From the NCBI RefSeq assembly GCF_001421705.1, contig NZ_LMKO01000024.1, positions 136,458 to 200,457 on the forward strand: a stretch of DNA of 64,000 bases. The letters run 5' to 3'. Below are positions 7,606 to 18,681 of the stretch, piece by piece; the stretch's first letter is position 1; every line of letters starts with the position of its first letter. The notes below the pieces were generated by a model. It worked only from the letters and a program-made list of their open reading frames with translations. It was not told where the DNA came from and did no database searches. This DNA is from Xylophilus sp. Leaf220 (GTDB taxonomy: Bacteria; Pseudomonadota; Gammaproteobacteria; Burkholderiales; Burkholderiaceae_C). A program made the position numbers and the translations under genes.

Positions 7606-9843
7606 ATGCACGCCGCCCCCCTTCGCCCTTCCCTGTCCGCATGGCGCAGCCGCTGGGCGGCCATTGCTACGTTTTTAATAGCTAGTAGCCAGTGCGTGGC
7701 GCCCGCCAGCGCCCAGTTTTCCTTCGCATCCGCTGCCGGGAAGACCGCACCCGCCCGCATCGCCACGCCGCATGTGGAGGCCGAGCTGGTGGCCCATGCG
7801 CCCCAGGGGGTGGAACCGGGCGCCACCCTCTGGGCCGGCCTGCGCATCGCCCACCAGCCCGAGTGGCACACCTACTGGAAGAACGCGGGCGACTCCGGCC
7901 TGCCGACCACCCTGTCCTGGACGCTGCCCGCGGGCCTGTCCGCCGGCGCCATCGACTGGCCGGTGCCCCGGAAGATCCCGATCGGCACCCTGGCCAACTA
8001 CGGCTACGAAGGCACGGTGCTGCTGCCGGTGCCCTTCACCGTGGCGGCCGATTTCCAGCCGCCAGCCGGCGCCGCCACCGTCACCCTGCAGCTGCACGCC
8101 GAATGGCTGGTCTGCCGCAAGGAGTGCATCCCCGAGCAGGCCGACCTGGCGCTGGTGCTGCCGGTGCGCGGCAGCACCGCCGGCTTCGGCGCCGAGTTTG
8201 AGGCGGCGCGCGCCGCGCGGCCCGCGGACGTGCCGGGCCGGGCGCAGGCCACGGTCGACGGCGACCGGCTGGCGGTCTCCGCCGCCGCGCTGCCCGCCGC
8301 CCTGCGCGGCCGGCCGCTGGAGCTGCTGCCCGAGACGCCCAACATCGTCGTCACCGCCGCCACGCCAGAACAGGGCTGGCAGGGCGACGCCTGGACCGCC
8401 CGGGTGCCGCTGGACCCGCACCGCAGCGACGCCCCGGCCACCCTGCCGATGGTGCTGGTCGCCACCGGCGCCGACGGCGCCCGCACCGGCTGGCGCATCG
8501 AGGCCGACCTGCAGGGTGCCTGGCCCGCCACCGCCGCGCCCGCCGCGGTGTCGCCCGCGCTGGAGGCGGCGCTGCAGGCCAATGCAGCCGGCGCGACAGC
8601 CGCCGCCCCGACCGCGCTGCCGCCGCAGCTCGCGCCGCTCGGCACTTGGCTGGCGGCCCTGGCCGCGGCGCTCCTCGGCGGCCTGCTGCTCAACCTGATG
8701 CCATGCGTGTTCCCGGTGCTGGCGGTCAAGGTGATCGGCTTCGCCCGGCACGGCGCCGACCGGCGGGCGCACCGGGCCGCCGGGCTGGCCTACACCGCCG
8801 GCGTGGTGCTGTCCTTCGTCCTGCTGGGCGCGGTGGTGCTGGGGCTGCGGGCGGCCGGCGCGCAGCTGGGCTGGGGCTTCCAGCTGCAGTCGCCCGCGGT
8901 GGTGGCGGCGATGGCGGCGCTCTTCACCCTGCTGGGCCTGAACCTGGCGGGCGTCTTCGAGTTCGGCATGTGGGCGCCGCGCGGGCTGGCCGGCACCGCA
9001 CTGCGCCATCCGGTAGCCGATGCGTTCCTGTCGGGCGTGCTGGCGGTGGCGATCGCCTCGCCCTGCACCGCGCCCTTCATGGGCGCCTCGCTCGGGCTGG
9101 CGCTGGGGCTGCCGGTGGCGCAGGCGCTGCCGCTGTTCGCGGTGCTGGGCCTGGGCATGGCCCTGCCCTACCTGGCCGCCAGCTGGCTGCCCGCGGTGGC
9201 CCGCCTGCTGCCGCGTCCCGGCGCCTGGATGGACGTGTTCCGCCGCGCGATGGCCTTCCCGATGTTCGCCACCGTCGCCTGGCTCACCTGGGTGCTGGGC
9301 CAGCAGAGCGGCATCGACGGCGCCGGCACCCTGCTCGCCTTGCTGGTGGCCCTGGCCGCGGTGGTCTGGTCGCTGACGCTGCGGGGCCGCACCCGGGTCG
9401 GCGCGGCGCTGCTGTCGGTCGCCGCGCTGGTCGGAGTGGTCGGCGCCTGGGGACACAACCTGGTGCGCTATGCGCCCGCCGCCGCCGCCGTGGCCCAGGC
9501 CGGCGAGCGCTGGGAGTCCTGGAGCCCGGCGCGGGTGGCCGCGCTGCAGGCCGAGGGCCGGCCGGTGTTCGTCGACTTCACCGCCGCCTGGTGCGTGACC
9601 TGCCAGGTCAACAAGCGCGGCACCCTGGCCCGCGACGACGTGCTGGCCGCCTTCGACGGCAAGCGCGTCGCCCTGCTGCGCGCCGACTGGACCCGCCAGG
9701 ACCCGGCCGTCAGCACCGCGCTGCGGGCGCTGGGCCGCAGCGGCGTGCCGGTCTACCTCCTGCAGGCCCCGGGCCGCCCGCCGGTGGTGCTGACCGAACT
9801 GCTGGGCGCCGACGAGGTGAAGGCGGCGGTGGCCGCGCTGTAG
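7606..9843 (+). CDS. DsbD/ScsB-family transmembrane thiol:disulfide reductase
   Basis: 745 residues from ATG 7606 (an in-frame ATG at 7564 is an alternative). Order: signal peptide; periplasmic DsbD-alpha-like domain with Cys170 and Cys174 in WLVCRKEC; about eight membrane helices starting with NLMPCVFPVLAVK (Cys367) and including SPCTAPF (Cys487); and a C-terminal thioredoxin-like domain with WCVTC (Cys663, Cys666). Proteins of this type carry electrons from cytoplasmic thioredoxin across the membrane to periplasmic reductases for disulfide repair, cytochrome c maturation or copper tolerance. The signal-peptide core IATFLIASS is encoded by a copy of the dispersed element at 7663-7701. Probably transcribed on its own. 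Confidence 0.85.
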   Translation: MHAAPLRPSLSAWRSRWAAIATFLIASSQCVAPASAQFSFASAAGKTAPARIATPHVEAELVAHAPQGVEPGATLWAGLRIAHQPEWHTYWKNAGDSGLPTTLSWTLPAGLSAGAIDWPVPRKIPIGTLANYGYEGTVLLPVPFTVAADFQPPAGAATVTLQLHAEWLVCRKECIPEQADLALVLPVRGSTAGFGAEFEAARAARPADVPGRAQATVDGDRLAVSAAALPAALRGRPLELLPETPNIVVTAATPEQGWQGDAWTARVPLDPHRSDAPATLPMVLVATGADGARTGWRIEADLQGAWPATAAPAAVSPALEAALQANAAGATAAAPTALPPQLAPLGTWLAALAAALLGGLLLNLMPCVFPVLAVKVIGFARHGADRRAHRAAGLAYTAGVVLSFVLLGAVVLGLRAAGAQLGWGFQLQSPAVVAAMAALFTLLGLNLAGVFEFGMWAPRGLAGTALRHPVADAFLSGVLAVAIASPCTAPFMGASLGLALGLPVAQALPLFAVLGLGMALPYLAASWLPAVARLLPRPGAWMDVFRRAMAFPMFATVAWLTWVLGQQSGIDGAGTLLALLVALAAVVWSLTLRGRTRVGAALLSVAALVGVVGAWGHNLVRYAPAAAAVAQAGERWESWSPARVAALQAEGRPVFVDFTAAWCVTCQVNKRGTLARDDVLAAFDGKRVALLRADWTRQDPAVSTALRALGRSGVPVYLLQAPGRPPVVLTELLGADEVKAAVAAL
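7663..7701 (+). repeat. Dispersed element copy inside the DsbD-like signal peptide
   Basis: The stretch starts TTGCTACG, runs through an AT-rich TTTTTAATAGCTAGTAG and ends near GCGTGGCG. It matches the left half of the dispersed element seen at 23019, 30562, 41182, 44159 and 56375. Here it is fully within an open reading frame. The second half (CGCCGGCTAC and the following T-run) is missing or has diverged. Confidence 0.6.
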
Positions 9844-9953
9844 CGGGAAACTGTCGCCCAGCCATCTGCGCGACGGCGTCGAAAACGGGAGAATGTCCGG
9901 TGCCGACGGCGACTCGCCGGGCACCTCCCGACGCCGTCTACCGCCCGCCCCGC

Positions 9954-12434
<2,481 letters not shown>

Positions 12435-12479
12435 CGCCGACGCGGGCGGTGCCGCCGCGCCGGCGCCGTGCCGGGGCGA

Positions 12480-13448
12480 CTACTGCGCCAGCAGGCTGCA
12501 GAAGCGCGCGATGTCGATGTTGCCGCCGCTCAGCACCACGCCTACCCGCTGGCCGCGCAACCGCTCCTGCATGTTGCGGGCCGCGGCCAGGCCCAGGCAG
12601 CCGGTGGGCTCGACCACCATCTTGAGCCGCGCGGCCAGGAAGGACATGCATTCCACCAGCTCGGCATCGCTCGCGGTGAGCACATCGGTCACCTCGCGCC
12701 GGATGATCGGGAAGGTGATGTTGCCCAGGTGCTGGGTCTGCGCGCCGTCGGCGATGGTGTGGGGCGTATCGATGTGCACGATCTCGCCCGAGCGGAACGA
12801 GCGCTGGCCGTCGTTGCCCGCTTCGGGCTCGACGCCGTAGAGCCTGCACTGCGGCGACAGCGCCCTGGCCGACAGGGACGATCCCGAGAGCAGCCCGCCG
12901 CCACCGAGCGGCACGAACAGCGCGTCGAGCTCGCCCACTTCCTCGAACAGTTCCTGGGCAGCCGTGCCCTGGCCGGCGATCACGTCGGGATGGTCGTAGG
13001 GCGGGATCAGGGTGAAGCCGTGCCGGGCGGCCAGGTCGCGGCCGATCTGCTCGCGGTCGTCGGCGTAGCGGTCGTAGAGCACCACCTCGGCGCCGTAGCC
13101 GCGGGTGGCCTCGATCTTCACCGCCGGCGCGTCCTGCGGCATGACGATGGTGGCCGGAATGCCCAGCAGCCGGGCCGACAGCGCGATCGCCTGCGCATGG
13201 TTGCCCGACGAGAACGCCACCACGCCCGCCTTGCGCTGCGCCGGCGTGAACTTCGACAGCGCGTTGAAGCCGCCGCGGAACTTGAAGGCGCCCATGCGCT
13301 GCAGGTGCTCGCACTTGAGGAACACCTCCGCACCCATCATCTCGTTCAGTGTGCGCGAGGTGACGACCGGGGTGCGGTGGGCATGGCCGGCGATGCGTGC
13401 CGAAGCGGCGACGACGTCTTCGTAGGTGGGCAGTGCAGGTGCGTTCAT
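12480..13448 (-). CDS. PLP-dependent threonine/serine dehydratase family, probable 3-hydroxyaspartate ammonia-lyase
   Basis: 322 residues of fold-type II PLP enzyme: the Schiff-base lysine is Lys56 in GAFKFRGG, SSGNHAQ (81-86) binds substrate, and a glycine-rich PLP-phosphate loop GGGGLLSG occurs in the middle. Length fits serine racemase / L-threo-3-hydroxyaspartate dehydratase and lacks the C-terminal ACT domain of biosynthetic IlvA. Such enzymes deaminate beta-hydroxy amino acids (threonine, serine, 3-hydroxyaspartate). It lies last in a leftward unit (regulator, cyclodeaminase-family gene, this gene) and faces away from a D-threo-hydroxyaspartate dehydratase-like gene, which favours 3-hydroxyaspartate as substrate (inference). 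ATG 13448 was preferred over an upstream TTG at 13475. Confidence 0.8.
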   Translation of the reverse strand: MNAPALPTYEDVVAASARIAGHAHRTPVVTSRTLNEMMGAEVFLKCEHLQRMGAFKFRGGFNALSKFTPAQRKAGVVAFSSGNHAQAIALSARLLGIPATIVMPQDAPAVKIEATRGYGAEVVLYDRYADDREQIGRDLAARHGFTLIPPYDHPDVIAGQGTAAQELFEEVGELDALFVPLGGGGLLSGSSLSARALSPQCRLYGVEPEAGNDGQRSFRSGEIVHIDTPHTIADGAQTQHLGNITFPIIRREVTDVLTASDAELVECMSFLAARLKMVVEPTGCLGLAAARNMQERLRGQRVGVVLSGGNIDIARFCSLLAQ

Positions 13449-13497
13449 GGTGCGGAAAGGGTGAAGCGAAAACAAGGGCGGATGGGCGAAGCGGCGG

Positions 13498-14469
13498 CTA
13501 CCAGGGCCAGGCGACGGCGGTGCCGGCCCCGGCTGCGAGCGCCCGCTGGTGGACGAGCCGCGCGACGGTCAGGTCCTGCAGAGCCAGGCCGGTCATGTCG
13601 AACACGGTGATGTCGCCAAGGCCACGCTCGAAAGCGACGCGGCCGTCGAGCAGGTCGCCGATCTCGTCGCAGGGCGTATCGGGCGCCCACTGCGTCTCGC
13701 CGATCTGCGTGGCCTGCGCGCGGTCGTCCACGACGACACGCGCACGCTCCAGCAGGCCGGCCGGCAGTTCGCGCTTGCCGCGGGTGTCGGCGCCGACGCA
13801 GTTGAAATGGGTGCCGGGCCGCACCGCCGCCGCATCGAACAGCGGGCCACCGCCGGGCGTGGCGGTGATGACGATGTCGGCGGCCGCGACGGCCGCATCG
13901 GCATCGGTCGCCGGTGCGATGCGGCAGCGGCCGGCGAACGCCGCCTCGAATGCCGCATCGGTGCGACCCCGCGCCGCGACGTACGCCACCTCGCGCAGCG
14001 CCGGCAGCTGCCGCAGGGCGTAGTCGAGCTGCACCCGCGCCTGCACGCCGGTGCCGAACACGCAGGCCCGCGCACTGCCCGGCCGCGCCAGCATCTGCAG
14101 GCCGATGCCGCCGGCCGCGCCGGTGCGGGCGGTGGTGATCGTGTTGCCGTCGATCACGCACAGCGGCCGGCCGGTCAGCGGGTCGGCCAGCAGGATCGTC
14201 GCCTGGTGTGGCTCGCCGCCGGCCGCGCGGTTGGCGGGCCAGAAGCCGGCGGCCTTGAAGCCCAGCAGGCCCTGGCCCGGCACGTCGCCCGACTTGATGC
14301 CGAAGATGCCGCCGGTGGGCAGCGCCTCGCGCACCACCGGAAACACCCGGCCCTCGCGCCGGCTGTGCAGCACGAAGGCCTCCCGTACCGCCTCCAGCAC
14401 GTCGGCCGGCTGCAGCAGCGGCGCCACCGCGGCACCGTCGATCAGGAGAAGGCGGGCATCGTGCGGCAT
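13498..14469 (-). CDS. Ornithine cyclodeaminase / mu-crystallin family NAD(P)-dependent enzyme
   Basis: 323 residues. Recognised by KSGDVPGQGLLGFKAAGF near the N-terminus, GNTITTARTGAAGG, and the Rossmann dinucleotide-binding segment VFGTGVQARVQLDYAL. The family includes ornithine cyclodeaminase, ketimine and imino-acid reductases, alanine dehydrogenase and iminosuccinate reductase (BhcD of the beta-hydroxyaspartate cycle). Between a DauR-like regulator (4 nt upstream) and a hydroxyaspartate-type dehydratase (49 nt downstream), an iminosuccinate reductase role is attractive: it would yield L-aspartate from the dehydratase product. That is inference from context; the reaction cannot be fixed from sequence reading alone. 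Confidence 0.75.
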   Translation of the reverse strand: MPHDARLLLIDGAAVAPLLQPADVLEAVREAFVLHSRREGRVFPVVREALPTGGIFGIKSGDVPGQGLLGFKAAGFWPANRAAGGEPHQATILLADPLTGRPLCVIDGNTITTARTGAAGGIGLQMLARPGSARACVFGTGVQARVQLDYALRQLPALREVAYVAARGRTDAAFEAAFAGRCRIAPATDADAAVAAADIVITATPGGGPLFDAAAVRPGTHFNCVGADTRGKRELPAGLLERARVVVDDRAQATQIGETQWAPDTPCDEIGDLLDGRVAFERGLGDITVFDMTGLALQDLTVARLVHQRALAAGAGTAVAWPW

Positions 14470-14473
14470 GGGT

Positions 14474-15109
14474 TCACTTGGCGTAGGCGTAGACGGAGGC
14501 GCGCGACACGCCCAGGTGTGCGGCGATGGTGTCCATGGCGCGGCGCACGTCCAGCAGGCCGGCGGTGCGCAGCTCGCGCAGGAGGGTGCGGCGGTCGTCG
14601 GCCCGCAGGGAGCGTGGCGTGGTGGCCAGGCGGGCCGCGAACTGGTCGATGCGCTCGCGGATCCGGTCGGCACCGGTCGGGTCGAGCGACTCTTCCACCG
14701 CCGCCCGCGGGTCGATGTGGACGAAGCGCGCCATGGCGGTCTGGAAGCCGTGGAACAGCGTCAGGTCCACATTCATGCACAGCGCGGCGATGTAGCGGCC
14801 GTCCGCGTCCTTGATGCCGATCGAGGTGCTCTTGGCCTGGCGGCCGTCGGCGAAGGTGTTGGCATAGTTGGCGATGACCGGCGGCATGTCCGGGTCGTGG
14901 ATGCGGGCCAGGCCCAGCTCGGTCGTCGGCTCGCCGACGGCGCGGCCCGACAGGTTGTTGTGGATCGCGAGGATCGAGCGCTTCGGGTCGAGCAGGTCGT
15001 GCACCACCACTTCGCAGAAGGGCGCGAAGGTCTCGCCCAGGCCCTGCGCGATCTGGCGGACCTGGTCGAGAAGCAGTGTCTGCTCGGGGCTACGGCGGGG
15101 TTTCGGCAT
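14474..15109 (-). CDS. YheO/DauR-like transcriptional regulator (PAS-like domain plus C-terminal HTH)
   Basis: 211 residues from ATG 15109. The N-terminal YheO-type PAS domain includes FCEVVVHDL, NNLSGRAVGEP and SIGIKDADGRYIAALC; the C-terminal helix-turn-helix ends AAHLGVSRASVYAYAK. DauR of this family represses D-arginine catabolism in Pseudomonas; others control amino-acid catabolic genes. It is the first gene of the leftward unit and is divergent from the D-threo-3-hydroxyaspartate dehydratase-like gene 83 nt away. A repeated motif in the gap is the likely operator. An upstream in-frame ATG (15148) exists but would place the operator inside the gene, so 15109 was chosen. Confidence 0.82.
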   Translation of the reverse strand: MPKPRRSPEQTLLLDQVRQIAQGLGETFAPFCEVVVHDLLDPKRSILAIHNNLSGRAVGEPTTELGLARIHDPDMPPVIANYANTFADGRQAKSTSIGIKDADGRYIAALCMNVDLTLFHGFQTAMARFVHIDPRAAVEESLDPTGADRIRERIDQFAARLATTPRSLRADDRRTLLRELRTAGLLDVRRAMDTIAAHLGVSRASVYAYAK

Positions 15110-15111
15110 CT

Positions 15112-15143
15112 GGATAGTCTGTCCAATTTTGGATAGACTGTCA
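15112..15143. promoter_or_regulatory. Paired 13-bp motif between divergent genes, candidate operator
   Basis: GGATAGTCTGTCC (15112-15124) and GGATAGACTGTCA (15131-15143) form a direct repeat offset by 19 nt, about two helical turns. The pair also matches imperfectly as an inverted repeat. It sits between the start codons of the DauR-like regulator (left) and the dehydratase-like gene (right), the expected place for self-regulated divergent control. The binding protein is inferred. Confidence 0.55.
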
Positions 15144-15192
15144 AACATTCGACGATTCGTCCACACCGCCACCCGTACCCACGGACTCCAGG

Positions 15193-16365
15193 ATGCCCAT
15201 GCACCCACCCGCCGACCTCGAAACGCCCCTGCTCCTGCTCGACGAAGCGCGGATGCAGCACAACATCGACCGGATGCAGTCGCGCATGGACGCGCTGGGC
15301 GTGCGGTTCCGTCCGCACGCCAAGACCAGCAAGTGCGCCGAGGTGGTGCGGCGCCAGATCGCGGCGGGCGCACGGGGCATCACCGTCTCGACGCTGAAGG
15401 AGGCCGAGCGCTTCTTCGCCGCCGGCATCGACGACGTCCTGTACGCGGTTGCGATCGCGCCGGCCAAGTTCGCCCATGCGCTGCGGCTGGCGCGCGCCGG
15501 GCTGCGGCTGACGCTGCTGGTCGAATCGGTCGCGGCGGCCGAGCAGCTGTCGGCTTTCGGCAGGGCCGAGGGCCACGGCTTCGACGTGCTGGTCGAGGTG
15601 GACACCGACGGCCACCGCTCCGGCATCGCGCCGGCCGACCCGTGGCTGCTGGACGTGGCCGCCGCACTGCGCACCGACGCGGCCGGCCACGGCGCGCGGC
15701 TGGCCGGCGTGCTGACCCATGCCGGCAGCTCCTACGACCTGCGCACGCCCGCAGCGCTGGAGGCGATGGCCGAGCAGGAGCGCGCCGGCTGCGTCGCCGC
15801 GGCCGAGGTCCTGCGCGCGGCCGGCCATGCCTGCGCGGTCGTCAGCGTCGGCTCCACCCCCACCGCGCTCAGCGCCCGGCACCTGGAAGGCGTGACCGAG
15901 GTGCGGGCCGGCGTCTACGTGTTCTTCGACCTGGTGATGGCCGGCACCGGCATCTGCCGGCCCGACGAGATCGCGCTGTCGGTGCTGTGCACCGTGATCG
16001 GCCACCGCGCGGAGAACGGCTGGGTGATCACCGACGCCGGCTGGATGGCGATGAGCCGCGACCGCGGCACGCAGAAGCAGGCACACGACTTCGGCTACGG
16101 CCTGGTGTGCGATGCGGACGGGCGTCCGCTGCCGGGCCTGACCTTCGACGCGGCCAACCAGGAGCACGGCGTGCTGCAGTGGACCGGCGGCGACGGGGAC
16201 GACGCCATCGCGCTGGCCGAGCGTTTCCCGCTGGGCGCGCAACTGCGCATCGTGCCCAACCATGCCTGCGCCACCGGGGCGCAGCATCCGGCCTACCACC
16301 TGCTGCCGGCGGCAGGCGGCGTGGGCGACGTACTGCCGCGCTGGGAGCGTTTCAGCGGCTGGTGA
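15193..16365 (+). CDS. DSD1-family PLP enzyme, probable D-threo-3-hydroxyaspartate dehydratase / hydroxyaspartate aldolase
   Basis: 390 residues of fold-type III (alanine racemase-like) PLP enzyme. PLP lysine is Lys44 in RPHAKTSK; EVDTDGHRSGI and the C-terminal zinc-binding pair His357/Cys359 in PNHACATG are the marks of the D-serine dehydratase/D-threonine aldolase family. It strongly resembles, from memory, the D-threo-3-hydroxyaspartate dehydratase of Delftia sp. HT23 (VGSTPTAL, EVRAGVYVFFDLVM, DAGWMAMSRDRGT). BhcC, the beta-hydroxyaspartate aldolase, is in the same superfamily, so aldolase activity is the main alternative. Starts at ATG 15193 (15199 also possible). Followed 76 nt later by an asparaginase on the same strand. 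Confidence 0.82.
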   Translation: MPMHPPADLETPLLLLDEARMQHNIDRMQSRMDALGVRFRPHAKTSKCAEVVRRQIAAGARGITVSTLKEAERFFAAGIDDVLYAVAIAPAKFAHALRLARAGLRLTLLVESVAAAEQLSAFGRAEGHGFDVLVEVDTDGHRSGIAPADPWLLDVAAALRTDAAGHGARLAGVLTHAGSSYDLRTPAALEAMAEQERAGCVAAAEVLRAAGHACAVVSVGSTPTALSARHLEGVTEVRAGVYVFFDLVMAGTGICRPDEIALSVLCTVIGHRAENGWVITDAGWMAMSRDRGTQKQAHDFGYGLVCDADGRPLPGLTFDAANQEHGVLQWTGGDGDDAIALAERFPLGAQLRIVPNHACATGAQHPAYHLLPAAGGVGDVLPRWERFSGW

Positions 16366-16441
16366 TCCTGTACCGTTGCGTCCTTTCGGCCCTTTCGCGC
16401 GTTCTGCGCCGACGACCTCCGCACCCTCACTGCCGACACCC

Positions 16442-17458
16442 ATGACCTCCCTGCCCCCGACGCCAGCCCGCAAGCCCCGCATCGCACTGCTCGCCACCGG
16501 CGGCACCATCGCCGGCGCGGCCGCCTCGGCCACCAGCACCAGCGCCTACACCTCGGCCGTCACCGGCGTCGAGGCGCTGCTGGCCGCGGTGCCGCAGATC
16601 GCCGACGTGGCCGCGGTGCGCGGCGAACAGGTGCTGCAGATCGGTTCCGAGAGTTTCGACAACGCCCGGCTGCTGACGCTGGCGCGCCGGGTGGCGGCGC
16701 TGGCCGCGTCCGAAGCGGTGGACGGCATCGTCATCACCCACGGCACCGACACGATGGAAGAGACCGCCTACTTCCTGCACCTGACCATCCCCACCGCCAA
16801 GCCCATCGTGCTGACCGGCGCGATGCGCCCCGGCACTGCCCTGAGCGCCGACGGCCCGCTCAATTTGCTCGACGCGGTGACCGTCGCCGCGCATGCCGGG
16901 TCGGCCGGCAAGGGCGTTTTGCTGGTGATGGACCAGCAGGTCCACAGCGGCCGCGACGTGGCCAAGACCCACGCCAGCCGCACCGACGCGTTCCGCTCCG
17001 AATACGGCCCGCTAGGCACGGTGGCCGACGGCCAGGTGCGCTTCTACCGCCTGCCCGCGCGGCCCCACACCGTGGCGAGCGAATTCGACATCGCCCGCAT
17101 CGACACGCTGCCCGAGGTCGGCATCGTCTACGCCCACGGCAACACCAGCCCCGCGCCGTACGAGGCGTTGGTCGATGCCGGCGCCCGCGCCATCGTCCAC
17201 CTGGGCTTCGGCGGCGGGACCGTGCCGGACTACCTGGAAGCGACCCTCCAGGCGGTGCAGGCCCGCGGCGTGACGGTGGTGCGCGCCACCCGCATGGCCG
17301 GCGGCGGGGTAACGCGCAACGGCCCGGTCGACGACGACGCCCTCGGCTCGGTCGCGGCCGACGACCAGAACGGGGTGAAGGCGCGGCTGCTGGCGGCGCT
17401 GGCGCTGGCGCAGGGATGCGACGCGGGGGCGATGCAGCAGGTGTTCTGGCGCTATTGA
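16442..17458 (+). CDS. L-asparaginase (asparaginase/glutaminase family)
   Basis: 338 residues. Both catalytic threonine motifs are present: LLATGGTIAG near the N-terminus and VITHGTDTMEET in the first third; LTGAMRPGTALSADGPLNL and YAHGNTSP follow the family pattern. It resembles the type II enzymes, but no signal peptide precedes the first motif, so it is probably cytoplasmic. It hydrolyses asparagine (perhaps glutamine) to aspartate and ammonia. Its place directly after the hydroxyaspartate dehydratase-like gene suggests a shared role in feeding C4 amino acids into oxaloacetate (inference). Confidence 0.9.
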   Translation: MTSLPPTPARKPRIALLATGGTIAGAAASATSTSAYTSAVTGVEALLAAVPQIADVAAVRGEQVLQIGSESFDNARLLTLARRVAALAASEAVDGIVITHGTDTMEETAYFLHLTIPTAKPIVLTGAMRPGTALSADGPLNLLDAVTVAAHAGSAGKGVLLVMDQQVHSGRDVAKTHASRTDAFRSEYGPLGTVADGQVRFYRLPARPHTVASEFDIARIDTLPEVGIVYAHGNTSPAPYEALVDAGARAIVHLGFGGGTVPDYLEATLQAVQARGVTVVRATRMAGGGVTRNGPVDDDALGSVAADDQNGVKARLLAALALAQGCDAGAMQQVFWRY

Positions 17459-17591
17459 GCCCGTCGGGAGCCGGCCGCCCCAGTCGAGGCGATAGCGGCG
17501 CTTTTCGAAGCCGCGAGGCCCGTTATGGCGGGCGTTCTCATCGATGGCCCGGTGCTTGCATGAAGCACGCTTTGCCGCACCAGGACCGACC

Positions 17592-18566
17592 ATGACCTCC
17601 ACCACCCGACGATCCCTCCTCGCCGCGGCTGCCGCCACCCTGGCCACGCCCGCACTGCTGCATGCGCAAGATGCCTATCCCTCCCGCGCGCTGCGGATGG
17701 TGGTGCCGTTTCCGCCGGCAGGCGCGGCGGATTTTCTGGGGCGGGCGGTCGGGGAGCGCCTGTCGCAGGCGCTCGGCCAGCAGGTGCTGGTCGACAACCG
17801 CAGCGGGGCCGGTGGCAACATCGGCACGCAGGCGGCGGCCCAGGGCGACCAGGAGGGCTATACGCTGCTGCTGACCGGGTTGCCGTTCGCGGTCAACCGT
17901 TTCCTGTTCCGCACGCTGCCGTTCGACCCGGACCGCGACTTCGACCCGGTCGCGCTGATCGCCACGGTGCCCAATCTGATGATCGTGCCGGCCGATTCGC
18001 CGGCCAATACGGTCGAGGAGTTCATCGCCTATGCCCGCAAGCGGCCGGGGCAGGTGAACTACGCCTCGATCGGCAACGGCACCTCGCTGCACCTGGCGGG
18101 CGCGCAGTTCAACAACGCGGCCAGGCTCGACATGTCCCATGTCCCGTACAAGGAGACCGGCACCGCCAACGCCGACCTGGTGGCCGGGCGGGTGGACGTG
18201 ATGTTCCAGACCATCTCGGCCGCGGCGGGCCTGGTGCGCGGCCACAAGGCGAACGCGCTGGCGGTGACCAGCGACACGCGGGTGCCGGCCTTCGCCCAGG
18301 TGCCCACGCTGAAGGAAGCGGGCGTCGACCTGGTCACCGTGGGCTGGTTCGGCCTGCTGGTGCCGGCGAACGTGCCGCCGGCCCGCAAGGCGCTGCTGGA
18401 GCGGCTGACGCTGGCCGCGGTGCGCGACCCGGCCCTGTCGGTCCGCATCGCCGACAGCGGCTGCATTCCCCGCCCGCTGGGCAGCCAGGATTTCAAGGCG
18501 TTCATCGGCGACGAGACCCGCCGCCTGGGGGAGGTGGTGCGCAGCGCGGGCATCGTGGCGAACTGA
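17592..18566 (+). CDS. Bug/TctC-family periplasmic solute receptor
   Basis: 324 residues. The N-terminus has [14 protein letters not shown] then [15 protein letters not shown], a signal peptide with a twin arginine that may be a Tat signal. The mature part shows the Bug landmarks [48 protein letters not shown] and the late VPTLKEAG motif. These receptors bind carboxylates, amino acids or aromatic acids; the ligand is not predictable. It follows the asparaginase by 133 nt on the same strand, so aspartate- or hydroxyaspartate-like ligands are conceivable. No transporter membrane subunits are nearby. Confidence 0.88.
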   Translation: MTSTTRRSLLAAAAATLATPALLHAQDAYPSRALRMVVPFPPAGAADFLGRAVGERLSQALGQQVLVDNRSGAGGNIGTQAAAQGDQEGYTLLLTGLPFAVNRFLFRTLPFDPDRDFDPVALIATVPNLMIVPADSPANTVEEFIAYARKRPGQVNYASIGNGTSLHLAGAQFNNAARLDMSHVPYKETGTANADLVAGRVDVMFQTISAAAGLVRGHKANALAVTSDTRVPAFAQVPTLKEAGVDLVTVGWFGLLVPANVPPARKALLERLTLAAVRDPALSVRIADSGCIPRPLGSQDFKAFIGDETRRLGEVVRSAGIVAN

Positions 18567-18681
18567 AACGCCGGGCCCGCCGCACCCCGCGGGGCGGGCG
18601 TGCCGGGACCCTCCGCGACCGGGGTGCGGTCGCGCCGCTGTCCTATCGCCGCGGACACCACCCCCTGCCACAATCCGGCGC

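Noticed and set aside
12480..16365. Naming the cluster bhcBCD
   Set aside because: bhcA is absent, gene order and strand differ, and the DSD1 protein resembles a dehydratase more than the aldolase.
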